A stretch of DNA of 64,000 nucleotides, taken from assembly GCF_032716425.1 (NCBI RefSeq), contig NZ_CP090419.1:1614001-1678000 (forward strand), given 5' to 3'. Source of the stretch: Pseudoalteromonas sp. N1230-9 (GTDB lineage: Bacteria; Pseudomonadota; Gammaproteobacteria; Enterobacterales; Alteromonadaceae). The position numbers and the translations under genes were made by a program. The notes beneath the pieces were generated by a model that did no database searches, was not told the DNA's origin, and saw only the letters and a list, made by a program, of their open reading frames with translations. Position 1 is the first letter of the stretch. Each line of letters opens with the position of its first letter. Below are positions 1-8,498 of the stretch, in pieces.

Positions 1-3
1 TAT

Positions 4-1854
4 ATGTTGCATCCTCGTATCCAAGAAGTCACCGAACGCGTTATTGAACGTAGTAAAGAGACCCGCCAAGCTTATTTAGATCGTATCGCGCACGCAAAAA
101 AACAAACAAGAGTACGTGCCGGCTTAGGTTGCGGTAATATTGCACACGTTATGGCTGCTTGTAGCAGCGATGACAAAGCTCGTTTAAAAGCAGATGAGCA
201 ACCAAATTTAGCGATTATTAATGCTTACAACGATATGCTTTCTGCGCATGTGCCTTACAAAGAATACCCTGATTTAATAAAAACTATTGCTACCAAGTAC
301 GATGCAACAGCACAAGTTGCTGGTGGCGTGCCTGCAATGTGTGACGGTGTTACTCAAGGCCGTGACGGTATGGAGCTTTCATTGTTCTCACGTGATGTGA
401 TTGCAATGTCTACTGCGGTTTCTTTATCACACGATGTGTTCGATGGTGTATTTTGTTTAGGTGTGTGTGACAAAATTGTCCCTGGACTGTTAATTGGTGC
501 CTTATCATTTGGTCATTTACCAACGTATTTCTTACCTGCAGGTCCAATGCAATCGGGTATCCCAAATAAAGAAAAAGCCCGTGTTCGTCAAAAGTTTGCA
601 CAAGGCTTAGTAAGTCGTGAAGAGTTATTAGAAGCTGAAAGCGCGTCTTATCACAGTGCCGGTACATGTACTTTCTACGGTACCGCAAACTCGAATCAAA
701 TGTTAATGGAAATCATGGGTCTACATTTACCGGGTAGCTCATTCATTAACCCTTACACAGAACTACGTGATGGTTTAACAGGTCATGCTGTCGAAACCAT
801 GTTAAAGCAGTTAATTGATACAAAAGACGCTAACTGCCTTGCTGATGTAGTGAGTGAAAAAACGATTATTAATGGTTTAGTTGGCTTGTTATCAACAGGC
901 GGCTCAACGAACCACGCAATCCACTTAGTGGCTATTGCGAAAGCAGCGGGTGTAATTCTTACTTGGAAAGACATGGCTGACTTATCAGAAGTTGTGCCAC
1001 TTCTTACGCGTATCTACCCGAATGGCTCAGCAGATGTGAACCACTTCCAAGCTGCCGGCGGTATGGGCTTCTTAATGAAGCAACTGCTTAGCAAAGGTTA
1101 TTTACATAACGATGTGAAAACCATTGTGGGTGATGGCCTAGAAGCATACACCACAGAGCCAATGTTAGATAAAGACTCATCAGTGATCATGACAAACAGT
1201 ACAGGCCCAAGCAAAGTTAAATGGGTGGCGTGCCCTGAAAAGTCACACGATGAAGAAGTGTTACGTCCGATTGATAACCCGTTTAGCAAGCAGGGTGGTT
1301 TACAGCTTCTAACTGGTAACCTTGGTAAAGCCGTTATCAAAGTTTCTGCGGTGGCTGAGTCACATCAAATTGTATCTGCACCAGCTAAAGTATTTAGCTC
1401 ACAAGGTGAGTTACAAGAAGCGTATAGCCGCGGTGAATTAAACACAGACTTTATCGCTGTAATTAAAGAGCAAGGTCCAAAAGCGAAAGGTATGCCTGAG
1501 CTTCACAAATTAACGCCAGTAATGGCAACGCTGCAAGACCAAGGCTACAAAGTGGCGATTGTTACAGACGGTCGTATGTCGGGCGCATCAGGTAAAGTTC
1601 CTGCTGCTATCCACTTAGCACCAGAAGCGGTTGAAGGTGGGGTAATCGCTAAAATTCACGAAGGTGATTTAGTGACTCTGGATGCACCAGCGGGTGTATT
1701 GAAAGTACACGTAAGCGATGAAGAATTAGCAAAACGTGAATTACAACTTAGCCAGCCAAGCCAAACATACGGTACAGGCCGAGAGTTATTTGCAGGTTTC
1801 AGAAATATAGTAAGTAGTGCAGACCTTGGCGCAAGTGCCTTTGGTTTAGAATAA
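4..1854 (+). CDS. edd: Phosphogluconate dehydratase (Entner-Doudoroff)
   Basis: Dehydrates 6-phosphogluconate to 2-keto-3-deoxy-6-phosphogluconate (KDPG) in the cytoplasm, the first specific step of the Entner-Doudoroff pathway. The 616-residue length and the N-terminus match the IlvD/Edd family. Cysteines expected to hold the Fe-S cluster are seen in AMCDGVTQG (near C113), GVCDKIVPG (near C155) and [10 protein letters not shown] (near C222); the second family signature [10 protein letters not shown] lies near residues 522-531. The ATG at 4 gives an N-terminus that aligns with known Edd proteins, so the gene is probably complete although its upstream region is outside the window. It is followed 34 nt later by eda, and then gap, in one apparent operon. 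Confidence 0.96.
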   Translation: MLHPRIQEVTERVIERSKETRQAYLDRIAHAKKQTRVRAGLGCGNIAHVMAACSSDDKARLKADEQPNLAIINAYNDMLSAHVPYKEYPDLIKTIATKYDATAQVAGGVPAMCDGVTQGRDGMELSLFSRDVIAMSTAVSLSHDVFDGVFCLGVCDKIVPGLLIGALSFGHLPTYFLPAGPMQSGIPNKEKARVRQKFAQGLVSREELLEAESASYHSAGTCTFYGTANSNQMLMEIMGLHLPGSSFINPYTELRDGLTGHAVETMLKQLIDTKDANCLADVVSEKTIINGLVGLLSTGGSTNHAIHLVAIAKAAGVILTWKDMADLSEVVPLLTRIYPNGSADVNHFQAAGGMGFLMKQLLSKGYLHNDVKTIVGDGLEAYTTEPMLDKDSSVIMTNSTGPSKVKWVACPEKSHDEEVLRPIDNPFSKQGGLQLLTGNLGKAVIKVSAVAESHQIVSAPAKVFSSQGELQEAYSRGELNTDFIAVIKEQGPKAKGMPELHKLTPVMATLQDQGYKVAIVTDGRMSGASGKVPAAIHLAPEAVEGGVIAKIHEGDLVTLDAPAGVLKVHVSDEELAKRELQLSQPSQTYGTGRELFAGFRNIVSSADLGASAFGLE

Positions 1855-1888
1855 TAATACGCCGTTACTGGGCTATGAGGAACATACA

Positions 1889-2509
1889 ATGAGCATTGAG
1901 AAAATTTTATCATCGGCACCTGTGGTACCGGTTGTTGTTATCGAAAAACTTGAAGATGCAGCCCCCCTTGCACGTGCGCTTTATAACGGTGGCTTGAAAG
2001 CATTAGAAATTACTTTACGTACGCCGATTGCGGCAGAAGCTGTAAAGCTAATGAAAGAAGCCGTACCAGAAGCATACGTTGGTACAGGTACCGTGGTTGA
2101 TAAAGCGACATTTAATGCATCTGTTGAAGCCGGTGCTGATTTCATGGTTAGCCCAGGTGTAAACGACGAATTATTAGCACTGGCTAAAGAGACTGATATT
2201 CCATTTTTGCCTGGTGCTGCAACACCAAGTGAAGTAATGAAATTAGCAAGCCATGGCTTTAAGTTCTTAAAGTTCTTCCCTGCAGAAGCGGCGGGTGGCA
2301 CTGCAATGCTTAAATCAATTGGTGGTCCTTTACCACAAGTAACTTTTTGCCCTACGGGTGGCATTAGCCTTGAAACAGCGCCTAACTACCTCGCACTTAA
2401 AAACGTTATCTGCGTAGGTGGTACTTGGATGTTAGATAAACAACTTATTGAAAACAAAGACTGGCAAGCCATTGAAGCGCTTGCTCGCCAAGCAAGTGAA
2501 GTAAAATAA
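1889..2509 (+). CDS. eda: KDPG aldolase (2-keto-3-deoxy-6-phosphogluconate aldolase)
   Basis: Class I aldolase that cleaves KDPG to pyruvate and glyceraldehyde-3-phosphate. The 206-residue protein is the usual size for Eda. The Schiff-base lysine is seen in LKFFPAE (K128), and the catalytic glutamate and an active-site arginine in ALEITLR (E40, R44). A GAGGA-type ribosome site (ATGAGGAACA) precedes the ATG at 1889. It sits between edd and gap with short gaps, so the product glyceraldehyde-3-phosphate is handed to the enzyme encoded next. Confidence 0.96.
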   Translation: MSIEKILSSAPVVPVVVIEKLEDAAPLARALYNGGLKALEITLRTPIAAEAVKLMKEAVPEAYVGTGTVVDKATFNASVEAGADFMVSPGVNDELLALAKETDIPFLPGAATPSEVMKLASHGFKFLKFFPAEAAGGTAMLKSIGGPLPQVTFCPTGGISLETAPNYLALKNVICVGGTWMLDKQLIENKDWQAIEALARQASEVK

Positions 2510-2527
2510 TTAACGGGAGATATTAGA

Positions 2528-3532
2528 ATGATTAATGTTGCAATTAATGGCTATGGACGTATCGGTCGTAACGTATTACGTGCTCTTTACGAGTCAGCTC
2601 AAAACAACGAAATCAAAATCGTTGCAATCAACGATTTAGCACCAGCAAATGTTAACGCGCATTTAACTCAATTTGACTCAGTACACGGTCAATTTTCTCA
2701 AAAAGTAACACTTGCTGAAAACACCATGCTAATTGGTAATGATGAAATTACGCTTACGCAAGAGCGTGATCCTGCAAACCTGCCTTGGAAAGCATTAAAC
2801 GTAGATATCGTTTTAGAATGTACAGGTTTATTCACTTCACGTGAAGCAGCGGCTAAACACATTGAAGCAGGTGCTAAAAAAGTAATCGTTTCTGCGCCTG
2901 GTACTGACATGGATGCAACCGTTGTTCATGGTGTTAACAGCGACGTATTAAACGCTGACAGCAACATCATTTCGAACGCATCGTGTACAACAAACTGTTT
3001 AGCGCCGATTGCAAAAGCAATCAACGACACAGTAGGTATTGAGCAAGGTAGCATGACGACAATTCATGCCTACACAAACGATCAAAACTTATCTGACGTT
3101 TATCACCCAGACTTATACCGTGCACGTAGCGCAACTCAGTCGATGATCCCAACTAAAACAGGTGCTGCTAAAGCAGTTGGCCTAGTGCTTCCTGAACTTG
3201 CGGGTAAACTTGACGGCATGGCAGTACGTGTACCAACAATCAACGTTTCTTTAGTAGACTTAACGTTCGTTGCTAAGCGTGAAACAACTGCAGCAGAAAT
3301 CAACGAAGTAGTTAAAGCAGCATCAGAAGGTGCAATGCAAGGTATTCTTGAGTATAACGAGCTACCGCTTGTTTCTATCGACTTTAACCACAACCCAGCG
3401 TCTTCAATCTTTGATTCTACACAAACTAAAGTAGATGGTAAGCTTGTTAAAGTTATGGCTTGGTACGATAACGAGTGGGGTTTCTCAAACCGCATGTTAG
3501 ACCAAGTTAAAGCGCTAGGTCAGTTCTTATAA
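2528..3532 (+). CDS. gap: Glyceraldehyde-3-phosphate dehydrogenase, type I
   Basis: Oxidises and phosphorylates glyceraldehyde-3-phosphate to 1,3-bisphosphoglycerate. The N-terminal NAD-binding motif [10 protein letters not shown] is at residues 6-15, and the active-site cysteine (C153) lies in SNASCTTNC with its partner histidine H180 in TTIHAYTND. An aspartate (D36) at the end of the second beta strand suggests NAD preference. The sequence around the phosphate sites ([19 protein letters not shown]) fits GAPDH better than erythrose-4-phosphate dehydrogenase, though the two are related. GGGAGATATTAGA precedes the ATG. Placement after eda suggests it serves Entner-Doudoroff flux; the cell may have another gap gene elsewhere. 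Confidence 0.93.
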   Translation: MINVAINGYGRIGRNVLRALYESAQNNEIKIVAINDLAPANVNAHLTQFDSVHGQFSQKVTLAENTMLIGNDEITLTQERDPANLPWKALNVDIVLECTGLFTSREAAAKHIEAGAKKVIVSAPGTDMDATVVHGVNSDVLNADSNIISNASCTTNCLAPIAKAINDTVGIEQGSMTTIHAYTNDQNLSDVYHPDLYRARSATQSMIPTKTGAAKAVGLVLPELAGKLDGMAVRVPTINVSLVDLTFVAKRETTAAEINEVVKAASEGAMQGILEYNELPLVSIDFNHNPASSIFDSTQTKVDGKLVKVMAWYDNEWGFSNRMLDQVKALGQFL

Positions 3533-3581
3533 GATTAGGTTCTTATAACAGATCAGTAAAAGTTTAAGCTTTATCCAACAA

Positions 3582-3608
3582 AGCCACGTTCATCGTGGCT
3601 TTTTTGGT
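3582..3608 (+). terminator. Rho-independent terminator after gap
   Basis: Perfect 7-bp stem AGCCACG / CGTGGCT with a TTCAT loop, followed by TTTTTTGG. It lies 50 nt after the gap stop and closes the edd-eda-gap operon. Confidence 0.9.
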
Positions 3609-3669
3609 TTTTACTGGATAAAAGCATTTATTCACAGTATCTTGTCCCTTTAATTTTTAGGGACAGATA

Positions 3670-4014
3670 ATGAATAAATTTTTAATACTCGTATGCTTAT
3701 TTTTAGTGGCCTGCTCATCAACAGAACAGAGTAACTTACCAGGCTTTACTATTCCCAAAGACGTGATATCACAAGCAAAAGACGAATTTAGACGCTCAGA
3801 TAATAAAATTTTATTTATGATGATGGTTAATCAAGCGGGTAATGTTGTGAAAGTCAGTGTGTTGGATAACAAATTACAAAACAAGCAATTCTTAAATATG
3901 TTTAAAAAGAATATGTACCAGCTTAAATATCCAAAGGCACAAAAAGGCGACCCAGAATTTAGAGAATTTATTTTACCATTCGGTGTACAAACTGAAGTAG
4001 AATTTTATGGCTAA
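3670..4014 (+). CDS. Small lipoprotein, possibly with a TonB-C-like domain
   Basis: A 114-residue protein with a clear lipoprotein signal: MNKFLILVCLFLVACSS, with the acylated cysteine at 15. The mature part has a short linker followed by a possible two-strand/helix pattern (ILFMMMVNQAGNVVKVSVLD ... KKNMYQLKYPKAQKGD) that resembles the TonB C-terminal fold, in which a G-x-V strand precedes a helix and a W/Y-x-P segment. That assignment is weak. GGGACAG lies before the ATG. It has its own short gap after the gap terminator and is followed by a decayed stretch. Function unknown; probably anchored in the outer membrane. Confidence 0.7.
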   Translation: MNKFLILVCLFLVACSSTEQSNLPGFTIPKDVISQAKDEFRRSDNKILFMMMVNQAGNVVKVSVLDNKLQNKQFLNMFKKNMYQLKYPKAQKGDPEFREFILPFGVQTEVEFYG

Positions 4015-4036
4015 TTTTAATGGCAAAGGAAAGACA

Positions 4037-4114
4037 ATGAAGAATATCTTGTGAGTAGCTTTACTCATTACCGCGGCGGTATTTTCTACTTATATATTCA
4101 CGATTCTAGTGTAG
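4037..4114 (+). pseudogene. Decayed small membrane or exported protein remnant
   Basis: An ATG at 4037 preceded by AAAGGAAAGAC opens a frame that meets TGA after five codons (4052-4054), then continues as a typical hydrophobic segment VALLITAAVFSTYIFTILV until TAG at 4112-4114 and a further TGA at 4127. The good ribosome site and the hydrophobic core suggest a gene that has acquired stops. The alternative is chance, since the stretch is short. No coding signal is visible from 4130 to 4260. Confidence 0.35.
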
Positions 4115-4272
4115 CCTAAACAGTTGTGATTCCTAATAGTTATGTGTAATTTAATTTTTAAAAGTCGTATTTTGATAATTTTTTCGCTGGCTTCGTACTA
4201 AGCTAACGTATAAAAAAGCTGAGGCTAATACCATCTGAAAGCTATTATGTCTAAACATACAAGGTGAGTTTC

Positions 4273-4737
4273 GTGAAAAAATCTATATTGATATTAATTT
4301 GTTTTCTTCTGTCATTTTCTGGTAGTGCAAAAGACACATTCACCTCAGAACAATTAATTGAGAAAGCTAAAACATTTGTAGCAGCAAAAAATGCGCGTCA
4401 ACAGCCCAACGCGACAACTAAAGAAATAGACTACTTTATCTCGTTGCTAGCCGATGATTTTATTGATGAACACGTCAAATTCAAATTTGTTTATACAGAT
4501 AAATCAAAACTCCGAGAGGATATGGTTAGTAAGCTAAATGATGAAGTTATCTTTAGTTCAATAGAAATAAATGAGGTAATGGTTGGCGCTAATGTCGTTT
4601 TTGTAAAAATGACTGAATTAGGCAAAGTTAAGCCTGCTCATTTAGACAAAACTATCGAGTACAATAAAACCAATATTGTTTCACTTGAGTTTGATAAATT
4701 AGGCTTAATTAAACACATTCGCCGACATCACGGCTAA
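4273..4737 (+). CDS. Exported SnoaL/NTF2-like protein
   Basis: About 154 residues with an N-terminal signal peptide (VKKSILILICFLLSFSGSAK) and a mature region whose helix-sheet pattern (TSEQLIEKAKTFVAAKN, DYFISLLADDFIDEHV, and strands near IEINEVMVGANVVFVKM) fits the SnoaL/NTF2-like cone fold. The GTG at 4273 is preferred to the GTG at 4264 because AAGGTGAG at 4261-4268 is correctly spaced for it. No catalytic residues are recognised. It stands alone between a decayed remnant and a frameshifted gene. Likely periplasmic; function unknown. Confidence 0.65.
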   Translation: MKKSILILICFLLSFSGSAKDTFTSEQLIEKAKTFVAAKNARQQPNATTKEIDYFISLLADDFIDEHVKFKFVYTDKSKLREDMVSKLNDEVIFSSIEINEVMVGANVVFVKMTELGKVKPAHLDKTIEYNKTNIVSLEFDKLGLIKHIRRHHG

Positions 4738-4864
4738 TATTTACCTATCAAGATGATAAAGGATAAGGGCGTCTAAATGTTGGACAGATGTTCGTTACTA
4801 ATCGATTTTAGCTAACATTAATACTTCTCTTATTATGCGTTGGTATGTTATTGAGAAAGTGCAT

Positions 4865-5085
4865 ATGTCAAAAATAAGAATTACAGGCTCCGAAAACCTT
4901 AAAAAAATTTCTATGGACAGAGCCTTTAACTTAAACACTCCATTTGATTTAAAGCCTCAAAGTTAATTACTGATGAGCTTTTAAAAAATGGAGTTGTTGA
5001 GTTCGACTTATGTAATGCTAACAACGTAATAGGCTTGCTTAGTGACCTTAAATTGGCAAATGCAACAATTGAGTTTGTCGAGTAA
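4865..5085 (+). pseudogene. Small cytoplasmic protein gene broken by one frameshift
   Basis: The frame starting at ATG 4865 encodes MSKIRITGSENLKKISMDRA... and stops at TAA 4964-4966. The +1 frame takes over at 4963 (LITDELLKNGVVEFDL...) and runs to TAA 5083-5085, ending ...LANATIEFVE. Joined, the two parts give a coherent acidic protein of about 72 residues. A one-base insertion or two-base deletion near 4950-4962 explains the break. A sequencing error would give the same picture. No family recognised; a weak GAGAAA lies before the ATG. Confidence 0.5.
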
Positions 5086-5541
5086 TGCTGTATAACATAT
5101 GGTTTGGGATGAGGCGAAAAGAAGCTTATCTTGTGCTCATTCTTCGCTAATTTCAGCTAAGCCTTTTCTTCCCCATAACTGGTCGTTATCATCCATCGTT
5201 AATAGCTAAGGTTGCTACTGAAAATCAATTATTTTACGTGTCTAATTGTTCAGGCTAGTAGTCACTGTATATGTGTAAAAATATAATTGCTTATTTAGCC
5301 AAATGTAGTTGTAATGGATACACAATAAACGCTGACTAATGCAGAGAAAGCTTAAATATGAGCTAAGCAAATTTAAATTAGCTAGGTGAGTTAGAGCCTC
5401 TAAAAAGCTTTTTATAAGTAAACCCCAAGCACAGCACCCACTCTGACAAACTGAGCAGGTAGTGGCTCAGTCCAATAAGCGATTATGCAACACAAGCTAT
5501 CTAGCACAAATATTAAAATGTTTTGTCTACAGGGAGTTCTG
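5086..5541. other. 456-bp stretch with no gene seen
   Basis: No open frame with a plausible start and ribosome site was found on either strand. It contains a small inverted repeat CTGAGC/GCTCAG near 5452-5470, just before the next gene, and is otherwise AT-rich and multi-stop. It may hold the promoter of the downstream lipoprotein gene or be decayed coding sequence. Confidence 0.5.
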
Positions 5542-5928
5542 TTGAACATTAGGCGTATCTTTTTATTCAGTTTAATCTTTATTTGTTCCGCGTGTACAAC
5601 GTCTGGTCAGCTTTATTATGTTGATAGTGAGGGTAGTGAAAGGCTTGGTTGTGACGTTGAATTTATTGGCATGCCAAGTGTCGATAAATTTGCCGTTGAA
5701 TATGCTTTAAGCCTTTGCGCTAAAAGTATTGTTAAAAAAGGTGGCAGGATTAAGGAAAGTCACCTTTTAAAAATTGATACTACGATTCCTGCTGCGCCCT
5801 GTGGTGAAGCTTGGACTCATGAGCTAGCAAAGCAACATTTCCAATCCAAATATATATCTAAAAAAGAGTATGGTTATATTGTTGCTAATATTGATCTTGG
5901 GCTTGCTGAAATAAACAAGTGCATTTAA
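5542..5928 (+). CDS. Small cysteine-containing putative lipoprotein
   Basis: About 129 residues from a TTG start at 5542, chosen because AGGGAG (5531-5536) is well spaced and because the resulting N-terminus (LNIRRIFLFSLIFICSAC) is a normal export signal; the longer frame from 5485 would bury it. The likely acylation cysteine follows CSA, a weak lipobox. Four further cysteines occur in the mature part (GCDVEF, LCAKS, PCGEAW, NKCI), which suggests disulfides in the periplasm. Not recognised; function unknown. Confidence 0.6.
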   Translation: MNIRRIFLFSLIFICSACTTSGQLYYVDSEGSERLGCDVEFIGMPSVDKFAVEYALSLCAKSIVKKGGRIKESHLLKIDTTIPAAPCGEAWTHELAKQHFQSKYISKKEYGYIVANIDLGLAEINKCI

Positions 5929-5996
5929 CAAGCTCATAATTTAAGCCATATATTTCTTGTACTGCTTGTGCGGGCTGAAAGGAAAAAATTAAAACG

Positions 5997-6368
5997 ATGG
6001 ATACACATTTAAAAATAGTTGCAGATTTAGCGAATGGCATTGATCCAATAACAGGTGAACTTCTTCCTAGTGAGTCTCCATACAATCATCCAGATGTAAT
6101 TAGAGCATTATTTACTACGCTTGATTTAGTAAAAAATCTGCCAAAGAAAGCTCCTAAAGTGAAAAAGACACCAGAACAAAAGCAAGCAGAAAATATCGAA
6201 AATGGTTTGCCTAAAAATGCTGGACTACCGTGGACAGACCAACAGCGTGCTGAATTAGCACAAAAGTTTTCATCAGGAAAAGAAATTAAGGAGTTAGCAG
6301 AAATTCACGGACGAACAGATGGTGCCATTACTTCCGAACTAAAAAAACAAGGTCTTCTTGAAAAGTAA
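5997..6368 (+). CDS. Small protein with a C-terminal Myb/SANT-like helix-turn-helix
   Basis: A 123-residue cytoplasmic protein. The first 60 residues include IDPITGELLPSESPYNHPDV, then a lysine-rich linker (KKAPKVKKTPEQKQ). The last 45 residues, from LPWTDQQRAELAQKF through KELAEIHGRTDGAITSEL, follow the pattern of a short Myb-like or helicase-associated DNA-binding module ('W-T-x-E-x-x ... G-R-T-x-G-A-I'). AAAGGAAAAAATTAAAACG precedes the ATG. It may bind DNA or RNA; partner unknown. A perfect 16-bp palindrome follows its stop. Confidence 0.7.
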   Translation: MDTHLKIVADLANGIDPITGELLPSESPYNHPDVIRALFTTLDLVKNLPKKAPKVKKTPEQKQAENIENGLPKNAGLPWTDQQRAELAQKFSSGKEIKELAEIHGRTDGAITSELKKQGLLEK

Positions 6369-6371
6369 TAG

Positions 6372-6387
6372 TGTCATGTACATGACA
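6372..6387. repeat. Perfect 16-bp palindrome, operator-like
   Basis: TGTCATGTACATGACA lies 4 nt after the stop codon at 6366-6368. It has no spacer and no following T-run, so it is more like a dimeric-protein binding site than a terminator. Ownership is unknown. Confidence 0.5.
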
Positions 6388-6512
6388 AACAACTCAAGCA
6401 GATTGGCAATGCGTTATAGCAATGGTTAACGTTTGAGTAACTTGGAATTTATCCCATTGCCCTTATATCTACAGTAATAATTACAACTGCAATTAATGCA
6501 TGGAGGTATATT

Positions 6513-6704
6513 GTGAGCATAGAAATAATGTCAATGTTTCAGCCTTCGCTAAAAAACCTAGCGAAGGCTGAAGAAAGAAGGTTGGATCAACATGAGAACG
6601 GTGATGACTCAAAGAAAAGAGCTGAGTTAGATAAAATAATTAAAGAAGGCCTTTCACCAAACAGCTTTAAAAATGAAAAAAGGTCAGGTGAAGATTCACC
6701 ATAG
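6513..6704 (+). CDS. Small hydrophilic hypothetical protein
   Basis: A 63-residue charged protein from a GTG start at 6513, chosen because GGAGG at 6502-6506 is ideally placed. It has few hydrophobic residues after the first 15 and is rich in E, K and D (AEERRLDQHENGDDSKK). No domain recognised. Codons 9-20 form a perfect 13-bp inverted repeat in the mRNA (6539-6571). It is one of several short plus-strand genes in this accessory patch. Confidence 0.55.
   Translation: MSIEIMSMFQPSLKNLAKAEERRLDQHENGDDSKKRAELDKIIKEGLSPNSFKNEKRSGEDSP
6539..6571. repeat. Perfect 13-bp intragenic hairpin
   Basis: TCAGCCTTCGCTA at 6539-6551 is repeated inverted as TAGCGAAGGCTGA at 6559-6571, with a 7-nt AAAAACC loop. 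It lies 24 nt inside the GTG-started gene, close enough to affect initiation or early elongation. There is no T-run after it on either strand. Confidence 0.8.
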
Positions 6705-6825
6705 AAAGTTGTTTAAAAGTCATTCTGCTATGGCACTTTTAAGTTGAAATCAAGTTTGCTGTGAGTGATAGTATTAAATCAAAGTTATTGATTAGCGCAG
6801 TCGTCAGCTATACAAAAGGATTTTA

Positions 6826-7170
6826 ATGAAATATTCAATTTTAACGTCAATATCATTCGTTTTATTTATGGGGTGTTCATCAACACCACAGCCAGAAAGG
6901 CCTCATGCAGTTCTGCAAAAAACAGCAAATCCAACTTATCCAATTCATGCTGTACGTAATAGAATTGAAGGCTATGTTCAAATGAGTTTCGATATTAGTG
7001 AACATGGTGAACCAGTTAATATTCACGTTTTGAACTCTGTGCCTGAACACATCTTTGATAAAGCTGCGATTAAGGCCCTATCTAATTGGAAATATGCACC
7101 TAAAGTTGAAAACGGTGTTGCAGTAATGCAAAAAGACCTTCAAGTGCAATTAGATTTTAAATTAGGTTAA
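6826..7170 (+). CDS. Lipoprotein with a TonB C-terminal domain
   Basis: A 114-residue protein with a lipobox signal (MKYSILTSISFVLFMGC, acylated C17). Residues 35-114 match the TonB C-terminal fold: NPTYPIHAVRNRIEGYVQMS (the 'P-x-Y-P' and 'G-x-V' motifs), then ISEHGEPVNIHVLNS, and a helix ending in ALSNWKYAPK. Free-standing lipid-anchored TonB-C proteins are common in Alteromonadales, where their role is unclear; they may act at the outer membrane rather than as energy transducers. AAAGGATTTTA precedes the ATG. Confidence 0.8.
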   Translation: MKYSILTSISFVLFMGCSSTPQPERPHAVLQKTANPTYPIHAVRNRIEGYVQMSFDISEHGEPVNIHVLNSVPEHIFDKAAIKALSNWKYAPKVENGVAVMQKDLQVQLDFKLG

Positions 7171-7327
7171 TTGATTAAGCATTGTATCACTAAAAACCAA
7201 TTTTTTAGGCTTTATGACATTAATATCAATGAGTTGTGTACATATAATTACGCAGAGTTAGCTGATATTTTTTTCCTAAAAGCTTCTGTGCTATGCTGCG
7301 ATAAATTTTTAAATGGATTTTTGTGTT

Positions 7328-8449
7328 ATGTCTCGTCTTTCGCAACGAGTGTTCCGCGCTGAACAATTCCAGATCGGTGAAGGCAATATTAGTGGCTATA
7401 TTGCGTGCTTTTTGGCTATTTTATCCTGTTTAGGGGTTTTAGCGTTTCACTTTCCTGAGTACTTAACGACGCCAGAGCTCAGACAAAATTACAGTGTTGA
7501 GTTTTTACGTCAGCTAATGTTTGTGGCATTAATTATTTCGGGCAGTTTAGGGCTCTTGAATTTTGTTCGTAATACTAATAAACGGCTCGGTGCAACGGCT
7601 TGGTTTTTTATAGTTGTGGCAATTGCGTTTGGCGGGCCGAATGTTGAAGTGGGCGACTTCAGAGATAACACGCCGTATTTAGGGCTTGATTGGTTTATTC
7701 TTGATTTACTTGGCTCTACACTCATTTTTATCTTAATAGAAAAGCTTTTACCGCATCGTAAGGAGCAAAAGATCCTCCGCTCTGAGTGGCAAGGCGATTT
7801 GAACCATTTCTTTGTAAATCATTTAATTATCGGTTTTGTACTGCTTGCTACTAACCAGTTTGTGCATCATGCATTTGGTTGGGCGGTATCAGAGACTGTG
7901 CAAGGCTTTATTGTACAAATGCCGTTTCTTTTACAACTGTTTTTGATTATTTTAGTAGCCGATTTAATGCAGTATTTTGTGCATCGTGCTTATCATGAAG
8001 TGCCACTGCTTTGGCGTTTTCATGCTGTACATCACAGTGCAAAAGAAATGGATTGGTTGGCAGGCTCTCGACAGCATATTTTAGAAATTTTAGTCACCCG
8101 AAGTTTAGTGCTCACACCGATTTTTGTATTAGGTTTTCCATCTGAAGTGATTAGCCTTTATGTGATTATTGTCGGTTTTCAGGCTGTGTTTAACCATGCT
8201 AACGTAAGAGTGAAATTTGGCTGGTTAAGGTATGTGATTGTTACACCACAATTTCATCATTGGCACCATTCTTCAGATAAAGCAGCCATCGACAGAAACT
8301 ATGCCGCGCACTTTTCGTTTTTAGATTATTTGTTAGGTACCGCTGTAAAAGGCCAAGCTGAATGGCCCGATAAATACGGGGTGGTTGGTGACTACATGCC
8401 TGAAGGCATGCTTAGGCAGCAGCTATTTCCTTTTAAAAAACAAAAGTAA
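7328..8449 (+). CDS. Fatty acid hydroxylase/sterol desaturase superfamily membrane protein
   Basis: A di-iron membrane oxygenase family member of about 373 residues with at least six hydrophobic segments. The histidine clusters that bind iron are visible: FVHRAYHE, FHAVHHSAKEMDW, FNHANV and FHHWHHSSD. The substrate is likely a lipid; the family includes hydroxylases and desaturases acting on acyl chains and sterols. The start is placed at ATG 7328; an in-frame ATG at 7313 is also possible and neither has a strong ribosome site. It converges on the yeeN-like gene across a shared terminator. Confidence 0.88.
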   Translation: MSRLSQRVFRAEQFQIGEGNISGYIACFLAILSCLGVLAFHFPEYLTTPELRQNYSVEFLRQLMFVALIISGSLGLLNFVRNTNKRLGATAWFFIVVAIAFGGPNVEVGDFRDNTPYLGLDWFILDLLGSTLIFILIEKLLPHRKEQKILRSEWQGDLNHFFVNHLIIGFVLLATNQFVHHAFGWAVSETVQGFIVQMPFLLQLFLIILVADLMQYFVHRAYHEVPLLWRFHAVHHSAKEMDWLAGSRQHILEILVTRSLVLTPIFVLGFPSEVISLYVIIVGFQAVFNHANVRVKFGWLRYVIVTPQFHHWHHSSDKAAIDRNYAAHFSFLDYLLGTAVKGQAEWPDKYGVVGDYMPEGMLRQQLFPFKKQK

Positions 8450-8457
8450 TCGCTAGG

Positions 8458-8491
8458 TTATTTAACGGCTAAACTATTAGCCGTTAAATAA
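8458..8491. terminator. Bidirectional terminator between convergent genes
   Basis: A perfect 15-bp stem TTATTTAACGGCTAA / TTAGCCGTTAAATAA with a 4-nt loop lies between the hydroxylase-type gene and the minus-strand yeeN-like gene. AT-rich outer arms supply U-rich ends in both directions. Confidence 0.8.
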
Positions 8492-8498
8492 TATGACA

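Noticed and set aside
5925..5996. TAACAAGCTCATAATTTAAG, which looks like the start of an integron attC site
   Set aside because: No matching inverted 3' half is found and no integrase gene is in the window; the resemblance is limited to a few bases.
7171..7362. Possible 63-residue gene starting TTG right after the TonB-C lipoprotein
   Set aside because: No ribosome site, low-complexity product, and overlap with the start of the hydroxylase-type gene; better seen as its upstream region.
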